From: Tubulanus polymorphus
Lineage: Eukaryota > Nemertea > Palaeonemertea > Tubulaniformes > Tubulanidae
Assembly: GCF_964204645.1 (NCBI RefSeq)
Contig: NC_134030.1
Coordinates: forward strand, 473,855-535,854
Reading direction: 5' to 3'
DNA: 62,000 nt
Position 1 is the first letter of the stretch. Every line of letters starts with the position of its first letter. The position numbers and the translations under genes are program-made. Positions 24,966 through 36,698 of the stretch are shown here, in pieces. The notes under the pieces were generated by a model that had not been told where the DNA came from, searched no databases, and saw only the letters and a list, made by a program, of their open reading frames with translations.

Positions 24966-25317
24966 CTATCTTCTCTCCCCAAAACTCACATCGAGCAGTT
25001 GATGATAAGCTCTGTGTAATCCGAGTTTCAGTGATTTGAACTCATGAGTCAAATCTTAAAAACGTGTCTCAGGAAAATCACTGATTTATTTTACAGACGT
25101 TTCAATTTTCACTTTCTCTTTCTTAAAAACTGCTGACTTTTTCGAGTTAGTTACTGAGTGTTTTATATAAACATACACAGTAATCATTATCGTCAACCGT
25201 GGAATATCCCCTAAATAAATAAATAAACACAATCAAAACTGAATTAATTCTAACTCTAAACCGATCGACGAACTGTGGAACTGGATCCTGTTCAATGGGA
25301 TGATTTTAGTTTAGTTA

Positions 25318-25480
25318 GGGATCATTCATTTATTACGTACGCATTAGGGGAGGGGGGAGGGGTCAGTGCAATTGCGTACTGTAATGCTTTATATATGAGA
25401 AAATGGCCGATTTTGCGTACAGAGGGGGAGGGGGGTTAAAAAATTCAAATTTTATGCCCACGTAATAAATGAATGATCCC
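25318..25480. mobile_element. 163-bp MITE with TTA target duplication
   Basis: Ends GGGATCATTCATTTATTACG and its reverse complement, flanked by TTA on both sides (25315-25317 and 25481-25483). The 3-bp TTA duplication fits the TWA preference of PIF/Harbinger-type elements; the assignment is tentative. Confidence 0.8.
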
Positions 25481-25594
25481 TTAATAATGTGTCAGTTGTA
25501 AATATATGAATATATATATCAGTCAGTCAATATAAAACTCAGTGACTATTCTATAAATAGATACAGTACAAACCTGTCAAACTGTAGGATTGGA

Positions 25595-25680
25595 GGGAGG
25601 CGGAGGGGGTGAAGGAGGGAGGGGAGGGGGTGAAGGAGGGAGGGGGAGGGGGTGAAGGAGGGAGGGGGAGGGGAGCAGAG
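25595..25680 (+). repeat. GGGGGTGAAGGAGGGAGGGG repeat
   Basis: Three to four G-rich units of about 24 bp. Able to form G-quadruplexes. Confidence 0.85.
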
Positions 25681-25844
25681 TCTACAGTTTTATGTGTGCG
25701 TTTGAAATGTAAATAGAAAAACAGTGAATTTTTATTGGTTGTGATTTTTTTTTTGCCGACATCAATTAGATAATAGTAATAAACTATCAGTTAGAAGGGG
25801 AAAGTTTGACTCAGGGGGATGAGTCCTCATATGGCAGGCAGTCC

Positions 25845-26795
25845 TCGGACACCAGTGAGTTGACTCACGGAGTCCTCTGACACCAGTGAGGTGACTCAAT
25901 GAGTCCTCAGATACCAGTTAGTTGACTTAGAGTCCTCAGATGGTAGGGAGGTGACTCAAGGAGTCCTCTGATACCAGTGAGTTGACTCAAGGAGTCCTCG
26001 GACACCATTTAGTTTACTAAGAGTCCTCAGATGGTAGGGAAATGACTCAAGGAGTCCTTAGATGGCAGAGTTGACTCAAGGAGTCCTCAGATACCAGTTA
26101 GTTAAACTAAGAGTCCTCAGATGGTAGGGAGGTGACTCAAGGAGTCCTCCGAAACCAGTAAGTTGACTCAAGGAGTCCTCGCACACCAGTTAGTTGACTC
26201 ACGGAGTCCTCTGACACCAGTGAGGTGACTCAATGAGTCCTCAGATACCAGTTAGTTGACTAAGAGTCCTCAGATGGTAGGGAGGTGACTCAAGGAGTCC
26301 TCTGATACCAGTGAGTTGACTCAAGGAGTCCTCAGACACCAGTTAGTTGACTCACGGAGTCCTCTGACACCAGTGAGGTGACTCAATGAGTCCTCAGATA
26401 CCAGTTAGTTGACTAAGAGTCCTCAGATGGTAGGGAGGTGACTCAAGGAGTCCTCTGATACCAGTGAGTTGACTCAAGGAGTCCTCGGACACCAGTTAGT
26501 TGACTCACGGAGTCCTCTGACACCAGTGAGGTGACTCAATGAGTCCTCAGATACCAGTTAGTTGACTAAGAGTCCTCAGCTGGTAGGGAGGTGACTCAAG
26601 GAGTCCTCTGATACCAGTGAGTTGACTCGAGGAGTCCTCGGACACCATTTAGTTGACTAAGAGTCCTCAGATGGTAGGGAAATGACTGAAGGAGTCCTTA
26701 GATGACAGAGTTGACTCAAGGAGTCCTCATATGACAGTTTACTCGAGGAGTCCTCAGATGCCAGTGAGTTGACTCGAGGAGTCCTCAAACGGCAG
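25845..26795 (+). repeat. 30-bp satellite with a 154-bp higher-order unit
   Basis: About 31 monomers of GAGTCCTCAGATACCAGT + GAGTTGACTCAAG. Blocks of five monomers repeat with a period of about 153-154 bp (for example CACGGAGTCCTCTGACACC at 26200, 26354 and 26506). Confidence 0.92.
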
Positions 26796-27049
26796 AAATG
26801 GAGTTCCAGTATGATAAATAAAGAAGGTTCTTGGTTCAGATAATTTTTAAATAGTTCTCAATCATGTTTTAAATTGTTGTGTATAGTTCTTTCTGCTGCA
26901 TGTTTGTATTATTATTATTAATCATTAACAACTACAAAAAATATGATAAAATAAAATATTTTGGAGGAAATTCATCTTCGTTGTTCGTTCATAATTTTGA
27001 TTTGAGACAAATTCGATGACACCATCTTACTAGATAAAGGCTTTCCAGA

Positions 27050-28830
27050 GATCAGCGGTCTATTGGGTTCTTTGCGAACACTTTCCTTGATTAGGGACCA
27101 GCAGCTACAAGATGAAACCTAGAGATCAGCTGTCTAAAGGGTTCTTTGCGAGCACTTTCCTTGATTAGAGCACAGCAGCTACAAGATGAAACCTAGAGAT
27201 CAGCTGTCTAAAGGGTTCTTTGCGAGCACTTTCCTTGATTAGGGACCAGCAGCTACAAGATGAAACCCGTCCTAGAGAACAGCTGTCTAAAGGGTTCTTT
27301 GCGAGCACTTTCCTTGATTAGGGACCAGCAGCTACAAGATGAAACCCGTCCCAGAGATCAGCTGTCTAAAGGGTTCTTTGCGAGCACTTTCCTTGATTAG
27401 GGACCAGCAGCTACAAGATGAAACCCGTCCCAGAGATCAGCTTCATAAAGGGTTCTTTGTGAACACTTTCCTTGATTAGGGACCAGCAGCTACAAGATGA
27501 AACCCGTCCTAGAGAACAGCTGTCTAAAGGGTTCTTTGCGAGCACTTTCCTTGATTAGGGACCAGCAGCTACAAGATGAAACCCGTCCCAGAGATCAGCT
27601 GTCTAAAGGGTTCTTTGCGAGCACTTTCCTTGATTAGGGACCAGCAGCTACAAGATGAAACCCGTCCCAGAGATCAGCTGTCTAAAGGGTTCTTTGGAGC
27701 ACTTTCCTTGATTAGGGACCAGCAGCTACAAGATGAAACCCGTCCTAGAGATCAGCTGTCTAAAGGGTTCTTTGGAACACTTTCCTTGATTAGGGACCAG
27801 CAGCTACAAGATGAAACCCGTCCTAGAGATCAGCTGTCTAAAGGGTTCTTGGTGAGCACTTTCCTTGATTAGGGACCAGCAGCTACAAGATGAAACCCGT
27901 CCTAGAGATCAGCTGTCTAAAGGGTTCTTTGGAACACTTTCCTTGATTAGGGACCAGCAGCTACAAGATGAAACCTGTCCTAGAGATCAGCTGTCTAAAG
28001 GGTTCTTGGTGAGCACTTTCCTTGATTAGGGACCAGCAGCTACAAGATGAAACCCGTCCTAGAGATCAGCTGTCTAAAGGGTTCTTTGCGAGCACTTTCC
28101 TTGATTAGAGACCAGCAGCTACAAGATGAAACCCGTCCCAGAGATCAGCTGTCTAAAGGGTTCTTTGCGAGCACTTTCCTTGATTAGGGACCAGCAGCTA
28201 CAAGATGAAACCCGTCCTAGAGATCAGCTGTCTAAAGGGTTCTTTGGAACACTTTCCTTGATTAGGGACCAGCAGCTACAAGATGAAACCTGTCCTAGAG
28301 ATCAGCTGTCTAAAGGGTTCTTGGTGAGCACTTTCCTTGATTAGGGACCAGCAGCTACAAGATGAAACCCGTCCTAGAGATCAGCTGTCTAAAGGGTTCT
28401 TTGCGAGCACTTTCCTTGATTAGAGACCAGCAGCTACAAGATGAAACCCGTCCCAGAGATCAGCTGTCTAAAGGGTTCTTTGCGAGCACTTTCCTTGATT
28501 AGGGACCAGCAGCCACAAGATGAAACCCGTCCTAGAGATCAGCTGTCTAAAGGGTTCTTTGGAACACTTTCCTTGATTAGGGACCAGCAGCTACAAGATG
28601 AAACCCGTCCCAGAGATCAGCTGTCTAAAGGGTTCTTTGTGAACACTTTCCTTGATTAGGGACCAGCAGCTACAAGATGAAACCTGTCCTAGAGATCAGC
28701 TGTCTAAAGGGTTCTTTGTGAACACTTTCCTTGATTAGAGACCGGCAGCTACAAGATGAAACCCGTCCTAGAGATCAGCTGTCTAAAGGGTTCTTTGGAG
28801 CACTTTCCTTGATTTTGGGACCAGCAGCTA
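27050..28830 (+). repeat. 79-bp satellite
   Basis: About 22 units containing GGTTCTTTGCGAGCACTTTC, CTTGATTAGGGACCAGCAGC and GATCAGCTGTCTAAAG. Some units lost two bases (TTTGGAGCAC, TTTGGAACAC). A block of four units (about 315 bp) is duplicated near 27,800-28,440. The peptide frames in it are artefacts. Confidence 0.95.
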
Positions 28831-29453
28831 CAAGGGTTCACGATCCGTCACAGGAAATCAGCAGCTGCAAGGGTTCTTCATTATCTTCAGGAATACTATT
28901 TAGTATTTAGTCGAAACATTGAAAATAAATACAAGGAATTCATTTATCTCTATGTATTGAAAGTGAACAATACTGCTACACGGAAACGTTGCTTGGTTTT
29001 AGAGAAACAAGGAACCGTAATAATTCTATTTAGTCAAACATTATAGAATTCAGTCAAACGCTGATACATAGTGTTTATATATTTATTGAATGATAAATAA
29101 TAGATATATTTATTTATTCACAGATAACAAAACAAACAAAAATACATCATAAACACAAATCACTGATCTCACTTCAATTATCAGTCGTAGAACTCCGAGC
29201 GTACAGGACATAGATAAAACCTAATAGTATCATTTCATGTGAAATATAAATCATTAAAAAAACAAGATCATTTTAAAAACTTGTATAAACAATTTTTCGT
29301 TTTAAATGTCACACGATGATATTGTCGATAATAATAATTTCAATCGATAAGCCCCGCATAAGTTCCCTTTTAACGGACATAGCATAAAAACAGAACTTAC
29401 ATAAATATTGATTATTTTATATCACGAATAAAAGAAGAATTGAATGTATATAT
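28831..29453. other. No gene seen; downstream region of CFAP126
   Basis: AT-rich, with TATTTATTTATTCACAG-type runs. It probably holds the 3' UTR of the minus-strand Flattop gene, whose end I could not fix. Confidence 0.5.
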
Positions 29454-31545
29454 TTAATCACATTGAGGAGAAGCGATTGGAGCGTTCGCTTGAGACACTG
29501 GAGACATTGTTTGCGGGACGGGACTCTGATGTTTAGACGAGCGCGCCGACCCCGGGGCTGTCCCGGCGCGATCACTGCCCGCAGCGCTACCTTTACGCGG
29601 GGTCACCCCTTTAGCCCCAGACCGAGAACTGCACAGATTCACTTGAATTCCTTTATCGTCTGCAGTTTGTGTCGATTTATCGAAATCAAGTTGTTCCGTC
29701 ATTGATTGACGACTCTAGAAAAATATAAAAAAACATCTCTTTTACTGTCAAAGTAAAACTTGCAGTTTTTGTGAATATAAGCGCCCTCTATATCTCACCC
29801 ATATATTAGTGTCAGTCACAACTCGCTATTTTAGTGGGGACTATGATAATTTTGATGATCATTAAAATTCGAATTGAGACTCACGGGGTCCGATCCTTGT
29901 CCGATTGCCCGGGACACGTATATTCTCATCAGTGCAAGTAGGTTATCATTATCACTTGTCCCCCGGGCTAGTGCAATTTTATGTCACAAAGCTTTTTTCC
30001 CAATCGATACAATGGATGATAGTGCCACCAATTGGACTGCCTGTGTAGGGCAAGTATTTTTTGGAGGGGGCAAGCAAAATTTCAGATATGCTATGCTATT
30101 CAGATATGAGAGTATGGCGGTATAGAGAGTATGGCGGTATATCGGTGGTTGGCGGTATATTGAATGTGTGACTTCCCTGATTGTATACAGCTGCTGAAAA
30201 GTTTGTTAAACATAACCAGTAGATAATCCTATATAGTAACGATGAACTTTCAATTATCACTATATCAACTATCCACTGGTTAACACTAACCAACATTTCA
30301 GTAACCGCAGCGCCCCCTGGTGTATATGATTCTTACCGCCGGTGCCGAGCGAATGATCATTGGTTTCCCCTTCAATCGTTCGTCGCCCTCTATTTTCAGT
30401 TTAGCGAGTTCCTCGATCGCGTACGACGACCGGGCCGTCGGGTTCGATATATTGTTGCCTGTAACAACGCACACAATGAGAGTTAGTCTAGTTATGGTCA
30501 TCAGGTATTCGGTCATTTCTCTTATTCTTACCTGGTATTTTTCGGGGCATCTCCCAAGTGCCCACGAATTGACCCCACGGGCTTTCGTACGATCTCTGAA
30601 CGCCCGGTAACAGGTGTCCGCGATTGTTGGAGATTATTTGCGTGAACCCATCGAGAGGTCGAGGTCGCTGAAATCAGAGAACAGCAGACGGTTTTGAAAT
30701 CACTGTCAGAAGGTCTCACACTGGGGCCGCCAGGGACACTATGACCGTGGTAGGGTAGTAAGTACTATCTCAGGGCTGTGTTTTGACTGCGGGCGGGCCT
30801 GAATAGTGGCTGTGTTATGGGTGTGGGCCTGAATAGTGGCTGTGTTATGGGCGTGGGCCTGAATAGTGGCTGTGTTATGGGCGTGGGCCTGAATAGTGGC
30901 TGTGTTATGGGCGTGGGCCTGAATAGTGGCTGTGTTATGGGCGCGGGCCTGAATAGTGGCTGTGTTATGGGCGTGGGCCTATCATTATTAGTTGTATACA
31001 TCTCTGGGACTCTGTTGGGACCAGAGTAGCAGTAAGTACTATCTCTGGGCCCAACTGGGGCTGTGTTGCGGACCCGGGCCTGAATAGTGGCTGTGTGTTA
31101 TTGGCGCGGGCCTGAATAGCAGCTGTGTTAGGGCGTGGGCCAGGCTGTGTTATTGGGCGCGGGCCAGGCTGTGTTATGGGCGTGGGCCAGGCTGTGTTAT
31201 TGGGCGCGGGCCAGGCTGTGTTATGGGCGCGGTTATTAAACGTTACCTCTCTATATGATTTGGGAACTTCCCAATTCTGAAGTCGTTTCGCTTGAAATTG
31301 TTTGTCATACTGAAAAAATGAAGAAAAGCATAGGCCTAAAAATGAGAAACCACATCCTTGATCCACTGCACTGCATCAAACAAACAGTCAAACAAACAGT
31401 CTGTCACTGTCACTGTCACTGTCAGTGTCACCCAGATCAGCTCCCACTTCTCTTCTCCTCGATGAAGTCATTGATTCAGATACCTTTTTGCACTGATTGA
31501 TTGTATATTTATTCATACCTGGTTTGCGCTGAAATGTAACGCCAT
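29454..31545 (-). CDS. CFAP126: Protein Flattop (cilia- and flagella-associated protein 126)
   Basis: Five exons on the minus strand: 31519-31545, 31247-31309, 30532-30667, 30337-30458 and 29454-29714, phase-consistent, 202 aa (mammalian Flattop is about 177). The short first exon reads MALHFSANQ and exon 2 continues YDKQFQAKRLQNWEVPKSY, the Flattop N-terminus. Exon 3 holds the family core: GFTQIISNNRGHLLPGV followed by WGQFVGTWEMPRKIP. The C-terminal exon is low-complexity (Ser, Pro, Gly, basic) and poorly conserved, as is usual. Known family role: a basal-body and axonemal microtubule-associated protein of motile cilia, linked to planar positioning of the basal body. It is transcribed away from POFUT2, with 340 bp between start codons. 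Intron 2 holds a 30-bp satellite and intron 4 a CTCF-like motif. Confidence 0.93.
30306..30325 (-). promoter_or_regulatory. CTCF-like motif in Flattop intron 4
   Basis: The minus strand reads ATACACCAGGGGGCGCTGCG, starting 11 bp after exon 4. It matches the CTCF core ACCAGGGGGCGCTG. Function is inferred. Confidence 0.5.
30788..30985 (+). repeat. 30-bp minisatellite in Flattop intron 2
   Basis: About 6.5 copies of a 30-bp unit containing GGCTGTGTTATGGGCGTGGG. Because 30 is a multiple of three it is open in several frames, which gives false ORFs on both strands. A shortened, diverged relative follows at 31072-31232 with the word CAGGCTGTGTTATGGGCG. Confidence 0.9.
31072..31232 (+). repeat. Second GGCTGTGTTATGGGCG-type array in Flattop intron 2
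   Basis: Shorter units of about 21-30 bp, made of GGGCGCGGGCCAGGCTGTGT and variants, are clearly related to the array at 30788-30985. It ends 15 bp before the donor of exon 2. Confidence 0.8.
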
Positions 31546-31885
31546 TTTAATCCTGTTATTGCTGTTTTTCTAGTTAAACTCGTCTATTTTGTGGTCTTTA
31601 TAGATTTATGTGTACAGGTTTCTATGGAGATCGCAGTACACCTGTCAGTGATTACTACGAATGAGTCGGAGTAAACCGTGACTAGTTCACAGTGCTCACA
31701 GTCAGATAACCCTAACCCTAGGGTTTGGCTGTGTTACGTACCCGAGCGCCTAGCGGATAACCCTAACCCTAGGGTTAGGAATTCGGTGTCCCTCCTAGGG
31801 TTAGGGTTACTCCGATCAGTCTCTGACTGCTATGAACGAGTGTAGAGCAGTGTTTGGCGGCTATGAACGAGTCGTGACTACAGTA
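31546..31885. promoter_or_regulatory. Putative bidirectional promoter region of CFAP126 and POFUT2, with telomere-like palindromes
   Basis: 340 bp separate the two divergent start codons. Between 31707 and 31809 there are three telomere-like blocks. Two contain the perfect palindrome AACCCTAGGGTT preceded by TAACCC, and the third reads CCTAGGGTTAGGGTTA. Shared promoter use is inferred from geometry only; no core promoter element is certain. Confidence 0.55.
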
Positions 31886-34800
31886 ATGGAGGGCGACGTG
31901 GCGTTTTTCAGATTTTTCCTACTGAAAATTCTCCTATTCTGCACAATTTGTTTGAGTTGTCAGATTGTTTATAGCGAAGATGGCTCCGAGTCGCTGATAT
32001 TTGAATCTGAGAATCAACAAACCGTTAATTCTGATGAACAGAAACCAATGAGGTGCGAAATATATAATCAATGCAATTCAAACTTTATTGAACGTTTACA
32101 CAAAACAGGCGATTTACACAATATAAACAACCAAACGAGAGAGAAATGATATCTTGAGTTTTGAACACTTAATTTGAAATTTTGGCCGAAATTTTACTGA
32201 AAATGTTGTTTCAATAATTTGTGTTACTGTGAATGAGCCATAAAAAATTATGAAGGCCTAATAATCAGACAATCCCGCTACCCTATAATCAGTAACCTGT
32301 CGGTAGTTTTGTTTAACGATCGGATATTTTCACATACCACACATGAGTTGGTATAAGCCCATCCGATTATAAGAAGCTTACCACCAACGATTAGGTAACT
32401 AACTACCGGTACCCCAGCCTGGCCCTCCTGTTGAGGGATTGTTTACATATCGCGTTGTGTTAGGTTTAGGGGTGATTTATATTTTATGTTGATATTGTTT
32501 TCTAGATATTTATTATATGAAGTGAACCCTGGCGAGGGGTTCAATCTACGCCGTGACGTCTATATGAGAATCGCTAATCTAGCTAAAGCATTAAACGCCA
32601 TCGAGCCGTGGACGCTAGTGCTGCCACCTTGGGGTAGAATTTATCACTGGAAATCTCCATCGCAGCAAACGAAATTACGTTGGTCTCAATTCTTTGATGT
32701 AGAGAGTTTGAATAGACACACGCCTGTGATTGAATTCGAAGATTTTAAAACTTGTAAGTTTATTTTTTCTAAATCTGGCGGGTCCTAAAAGAAAGGGTTC
32801 ATACTTTGTATGCATCCATGAGTGAGGGAGGGAGAGAGTGAGAGGAGGGAGAGAGATGGGGGAGAGAGGAGAAAGGAGAGGGAGAGGGAGGGAGAGAGAG
32901 GAGGGAGAGGAGAAAGGAGAGGAGAAAGGAGAGAGGGAGGGAGAGAGAGAGGGAGAAAGAGAGGGAGAGGGAGAGAGAGCCACAGGGTGAATTTCAATAA
33001 ATGTATCAATCTGTGGTCGCTTCATCATCAAATCTATTTTCTATTATATAATATTGGCCTAGATTTCAGCTTTTTTGATGAGATACCCGGTAAAATTAAT
33101 TTTGTAGTCGCGCTTGGAATTTTGTAGTCTGAATACCAGTCGTTGTTACGGGATCCCTACAACTTGATTAGGGAACGACGGCTAGGTACTAGACTAGGAA
33201 TTTTGGTGGTCATCATATGGATTTCTCATAAGGATGACCCCTGCCCCCCCTGGTTTGAAGACCCCGCCCACTCAGAATGGATCCACTGTTGCCCCTGATT
33301 ACATTGTTTTTCACACAAATGTTTCTCATTTCGTGCGTTTATTTTCAGTAAACGGTCCTGAAATTGATGAATTGTATTATTTACAAAATTATAAAGAAGG
33401 CTGGGGTCCGGACGGTTGGAAGGAGAAAATGGATTTCAGAGAATGTAATCAACAATCTCGATACAGACAGGTTAGAATTCAATTACTCCAGGACCCGGCT
33501 GGGAACCGGTCAATCTAAACTACTCAATTCTGTGATTCCCTGATTGTCAACTCGGCAGTCCAAACACAACTGGAGAAGTCAGCTTGGGTAGTTAAAAAGA
33601 TGTGTATTTATTGATTGCAGGACTCTAAGGGTACCACCAGCAGCAGTGGCGCGGGTGTATGGCGCGGTTGGTTTTGGGGATTTGATGACGTCGTTTCTAA
33701 GAAGTTTAATTGTATTTCTATTCAAGCTCACGCCAAATATCTAATACCATTTCTTACTAAAAAGACACAGGCGAGGTAAGTCTCACCACCAGGGGGCGTT
33801 AACGCTTTGTTTCTCCGCCAAGGGGCACTGTAAGATATAATCTCCATCAGGGTAGACGCTAGTAGACATTTGCACCAACAGGGGGCGTTAAAACTTAATT
33901 TCTACATCAGAAGGCACTATGGTAGACTGTCTCTCCACCAGGGTGCGCACTATGAGACAGTCCCTTCACCAGGGGTCGTCGATACTTAGTTTCTCCACCA
34001 GGGGGCGTCTGGTAGTAGTTAATTTTGTCAATTATTTTCCAGGTCAGTTATGATCGATAGAGCTGAGACTTTAATACACGATGTTTACGGTGAAACCGAC
34101 TACTGGCAAGTGAGTATATATCATTGAGAGGTTGTCGGATCACGTAGTAACCAGGGTTACTCACACACAGTCTCGTTCAAACAGGCTCGCCGATCGATGG
34201 TATTCGCTCGTCCGCTCACAGATGTTGCCGATCAATTCAGAGCTAAATATCTAAATTCATTTGATGAAACGGATAAAACTATATTTGAAGATGATTGGAG
34301 AACGATGCAGGTAGGTCTCATCCTTTCCTTCCTCCTCCTCTCTCCCTCCCTCCTCTCTCCTCTCCTTCCCCCTCTCTCACAGTCTCATCCTTTCCTTCCT
34401 CCTCATCATCCCTCTCCGTCTTCCCATTCCCTCTACTTCTCCTTCCTCTTCTTCTCCCCTTCCTCCTCTCTCCTTTATCCTCTCTCCCTCTTCCTCTCTC
34501 CTACCCTCCCTCCACTCTCCCTCTTTCCTCCCTCTCCCTCTTCCTCTCTCCTACCCTCCCTCCACTCCCCCTCTATCTCCCTCTCTCCCTCATCCTCTCT
34601 CCTACCCTCCCTCCACTCTCCCTCTTTCCACCCTCTCTCCCTCTTCCCTCTCTCCCTCACACTCTCTCAACCTCCCATTCCTCTCCCTCTCTCCCCTCTT
34701 CAGATCGGAACTCCTTGTGCTGCTATCTGTATTGTGTTGCACGGCTGGTATGTAATGTATATTATATTGTATTATACATTGTAGCGACGAAACCGCGATG

Positions 34801-36688
34801 CTATCGGAGGTCCATATTTAGCCGTTCATTTACGTAGATTAGATTTTCTATACAGTCACAAGAAGAGCGTACCGAGTCTAGAGGGCGCTGCTAATCGAAT
34901 ACAACAACTGCTGAAAGATCTGAAATTACAAACAGTATTTGTAGCTACAGACGCACCTGATGATGGTAATCTATACCCCTCCCCTCCTCTCTACTCAGCT
35001 AGATTTATATTCCTAGCGCCAACGAGTTAAAATCATTCATTTTCTGACACTTTAATTGTCAATTGTTAACTCACAATGTCAGACGGTGGATACTGGAGGT
35101 GTGATTAGATAGATGGAAATCTGGACTCCTGAAGTTGCACAGTTGTGGGTCGAAGCAGTTCCTTTCAATTGTTTAAAATCCTTGAATCAAAGTTTGACTG
35201 ACAACTGTGGAACCAGGTTCAGAACTATGGAACTGGTTTTAGTACAGTGGAACTGGTTCTAGTGGAACCGAGTCCACACTGTTTTACGGAGTTTGTTTGT
35301 CTAATAGTTGTTTGTCTGGATCTAGTTGAACCGAGTCCACACTATGTTTGTATGTTTGTAGAATACGGAGAATTGAAATGGTTTTTGAAAGATTATAAAG
35401 TTGAAAGATTTCGACCGAGTTCGGAAGAATTAAATCAGTTTCAAGATGGAGGAATTGCAATTATAGATCAATGGATCTGTGCACATGCCAGGTACGTAGA
35501 TAGGGGGGGATAGGGCGGCTCAAGGGGTCCAGGAGAGAGTGAGTAGCTAGCCTGCCAGCTCGAAAGGTCTCTCCTCATAGAATACTTGAAATAATGCCAA
35601 ATATTCACTTACTATAATACTAAGTGAAAGTCCTAATAAAACCGATCCAAATTAAACGAGTTATTACAGTAGAACTGGCGTAAGTAAGACTTAGAAAATT
35701 CCGATTTGGAGTAAGTCGTATTGTGGGGGTTTTCTATGAAATATCCGAGTTAGCTACAGATTAAGAACCTAAACCCTCACAACTGAGTGACACTGGGTCA
35801 GTACTCAATTATATAGCCGACTAATATTGTAAACATGTGCTTAACATGTGTGCGTCGACAGAAATATCAATCTACCGGTGTATAATAGACGCTGCGCGCC
35901 AGTGATGATCTTTTTAAAAATAATTGAAACAAGCCGACTGACTCGAGAGATTGAGATGTGCATTGCTTTGAAATGTTCGGAACATATACCGGTATTCTAG
36001 GTCACTTCCAGAATCCGACTTTGAGACAGATTTTGAAAGGAAAATGAACTGAGAAAATCGGGACCACGGAATTTCTGCTGATTTTCCGGCTTACGCCAGT
36101 TCTACTGAACTGTAAAACTGGATCCTGAACTGTAGAACTGGATCCTGAACTGTGGAACTGGATCCTAAACTGTAAAACTGGATCCTAAACTGTAAAACTG
36201 GATCCTAAACTGTAAAACTGGATCCTAAACTGTAAAACTGGATCCTTAACTGTAAAACTAGATCTAGAAATGTAGAACTGGATCCTAAACTGTAAAACTG
36301 GATCCTGAACTGTGGAACTGGATCCTGAACTGTGGAACTGAGTCCAGAACTGTGGAACTGAGTCCAGAACTGTAAAACTGGATCCTGAACTGTGGAACTG
36401 GATCCTGAACTGTGGAACTGAGTTCAGAACTGTAGAACTGGATCCTAAACTGTAAAACTTGATCCTGAACTGTAGAACTCTGTATAAGTGTATGTGATAA
36501 ATGAGTGTGTTGTATGTAATTATTGTAGGTATTTCATCGGTTCATCGCAGTCAACATTTTCATTTCGAATTCACGAAGAACGAGAAATTCTCGGTTTTAA
36601 ACCGAAAACAACTTTTAATTCATTCTGCGGAGATGAACAGAGTGAGAAACAATGTGAACAACCGTCGGAGTGGAAAATAGTTTATTAA
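31886..36688 (+). CDS. POFUT2: GDP-fucose protein O-fucosyltransferase 2
   Basis: Nine exons: 31886-32052, 32506-32753, 33349-33470, 33621-33775, 34043-34109, 34185-34310, 34785-34965, 35362-35491 and 36529-36688. All junctions keep phase, giving 451 aa (human about 429). Residues 1-30 form a signal peptide. The mature start [20 protein letters not shown] carries the conserved Glu (E66 here) that matches the proposed catalytic base of the family. [30 protein letters not shown] and [16 protein letters not shown] are the GT68 nucleotide-binding motifs, and the protein ends WKIVY. The enzyme adds O-fucose to folded thrombospondin type 1 repeats in the ER. I chose the ATG at 31886 because it puts the signal peptide at the N-terminus; an in-frame ATG at 31832 is also possible. 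Exon 1 must use the donor GAG|GTGCGA, since reading on ends in a stop. Confidence 0.95.
32820..32985 (+). repeat. GA-rich purine tract in POFUT2 intron 2
   Basis: Imperfect GAGAGGGAGA-type purine run on the plus strand. It is a low-complexity tract that could form triplex DNA and has no coding content. Confidence 0.85.
33780..34015 (+). promoter_or_regulatory. Cluster of CTCF-like motifs in POFUT2 intron 4
   Basis: A degenerate repeat of about 60 bp carries CCACCAGGGGGCG at 33786-33798 and 33995-34007, CCAACAGGGGGCG at 33875-33887 and CCACCAGGGTGCGC at 33935-33948. The core matches the well-known bilaterian CTCF motif CCACNAGGGGGC. Binding is not shown by sequence alone, and simple repeat duplication could also explain the pattern. 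Confidence 0.5.
34320..34703 (+). repeat. Pyrimidine-rich tract filling POFUT2 intron 6
   Basis: About 380 bp of nearly pure C/T (CTCCCTC, CTTCCTC), ending in TCTTCAG at 34703. The true acceptor of exon 7 is 80 bp further on (TACATTGTAG at 34784), because only that site keeps the family reading frame. Confidence 0.85.
35667..36107. mobile_element. Non-autonomous DNA element (MITE-like) in POFUT2 intron 8
   Basis: Perfect 18-bp terminal inverted repeats: CAGTAGAACTGGCGTAAG at the left end and its reverse complement ending at 36107. The element is 441 bp long with no ORF. I see no clear target-site duplication. Its right end touches the AACTGTAAAACTGG array. Confidence 0.75.
36108..36485 (+). 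repeat. 19-20-bp AACTGTAAAACTGGATCCT minisatellite in POFUT2 intron 8
   Basis: About 19 units alternating AACTGTAAAACTGGATCCTA and AACTGTGGAACTGGATCCTG, ending about 45 bp before the acceptor of exon 9. It belongs to the window-wide AACTGTGGAACTGG family. Confidence 0.9.
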
Positions 36689-36698
36689 ACCATTTACT

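Noticed and set aside
24330-25039. GC-rich ORFs of 110-210 residues on both strands
   Set aside because: 33-bp array with no stop in several frames; no coding asymmetry.
27576-28659. Three ORFs starting MKPVPEISCLKG
   Set aside because: Repeated fragments of the 79-bp satellite; they end wherever a unit indel shifts the frame.
27050-28830. CRISPR-like array
   Set aside because: Units are contiguous with no unique spacers, in an animal genome.
31832-31885. Upstream in-frame ATG of POFUT2 as the start
   Set aside because: It would put 18 polar residues before the signal peptide; the ATG at 31886 is the better choice, though the first is not excluded.
34703-34740. Alternative acceptor TCTTCAG for POFUT2 exon 7
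   Set aside because: Using it would break the conserved spacing before [11 protein letters not shown]; the acceptor at 34784 gives a gapless fit to the family.
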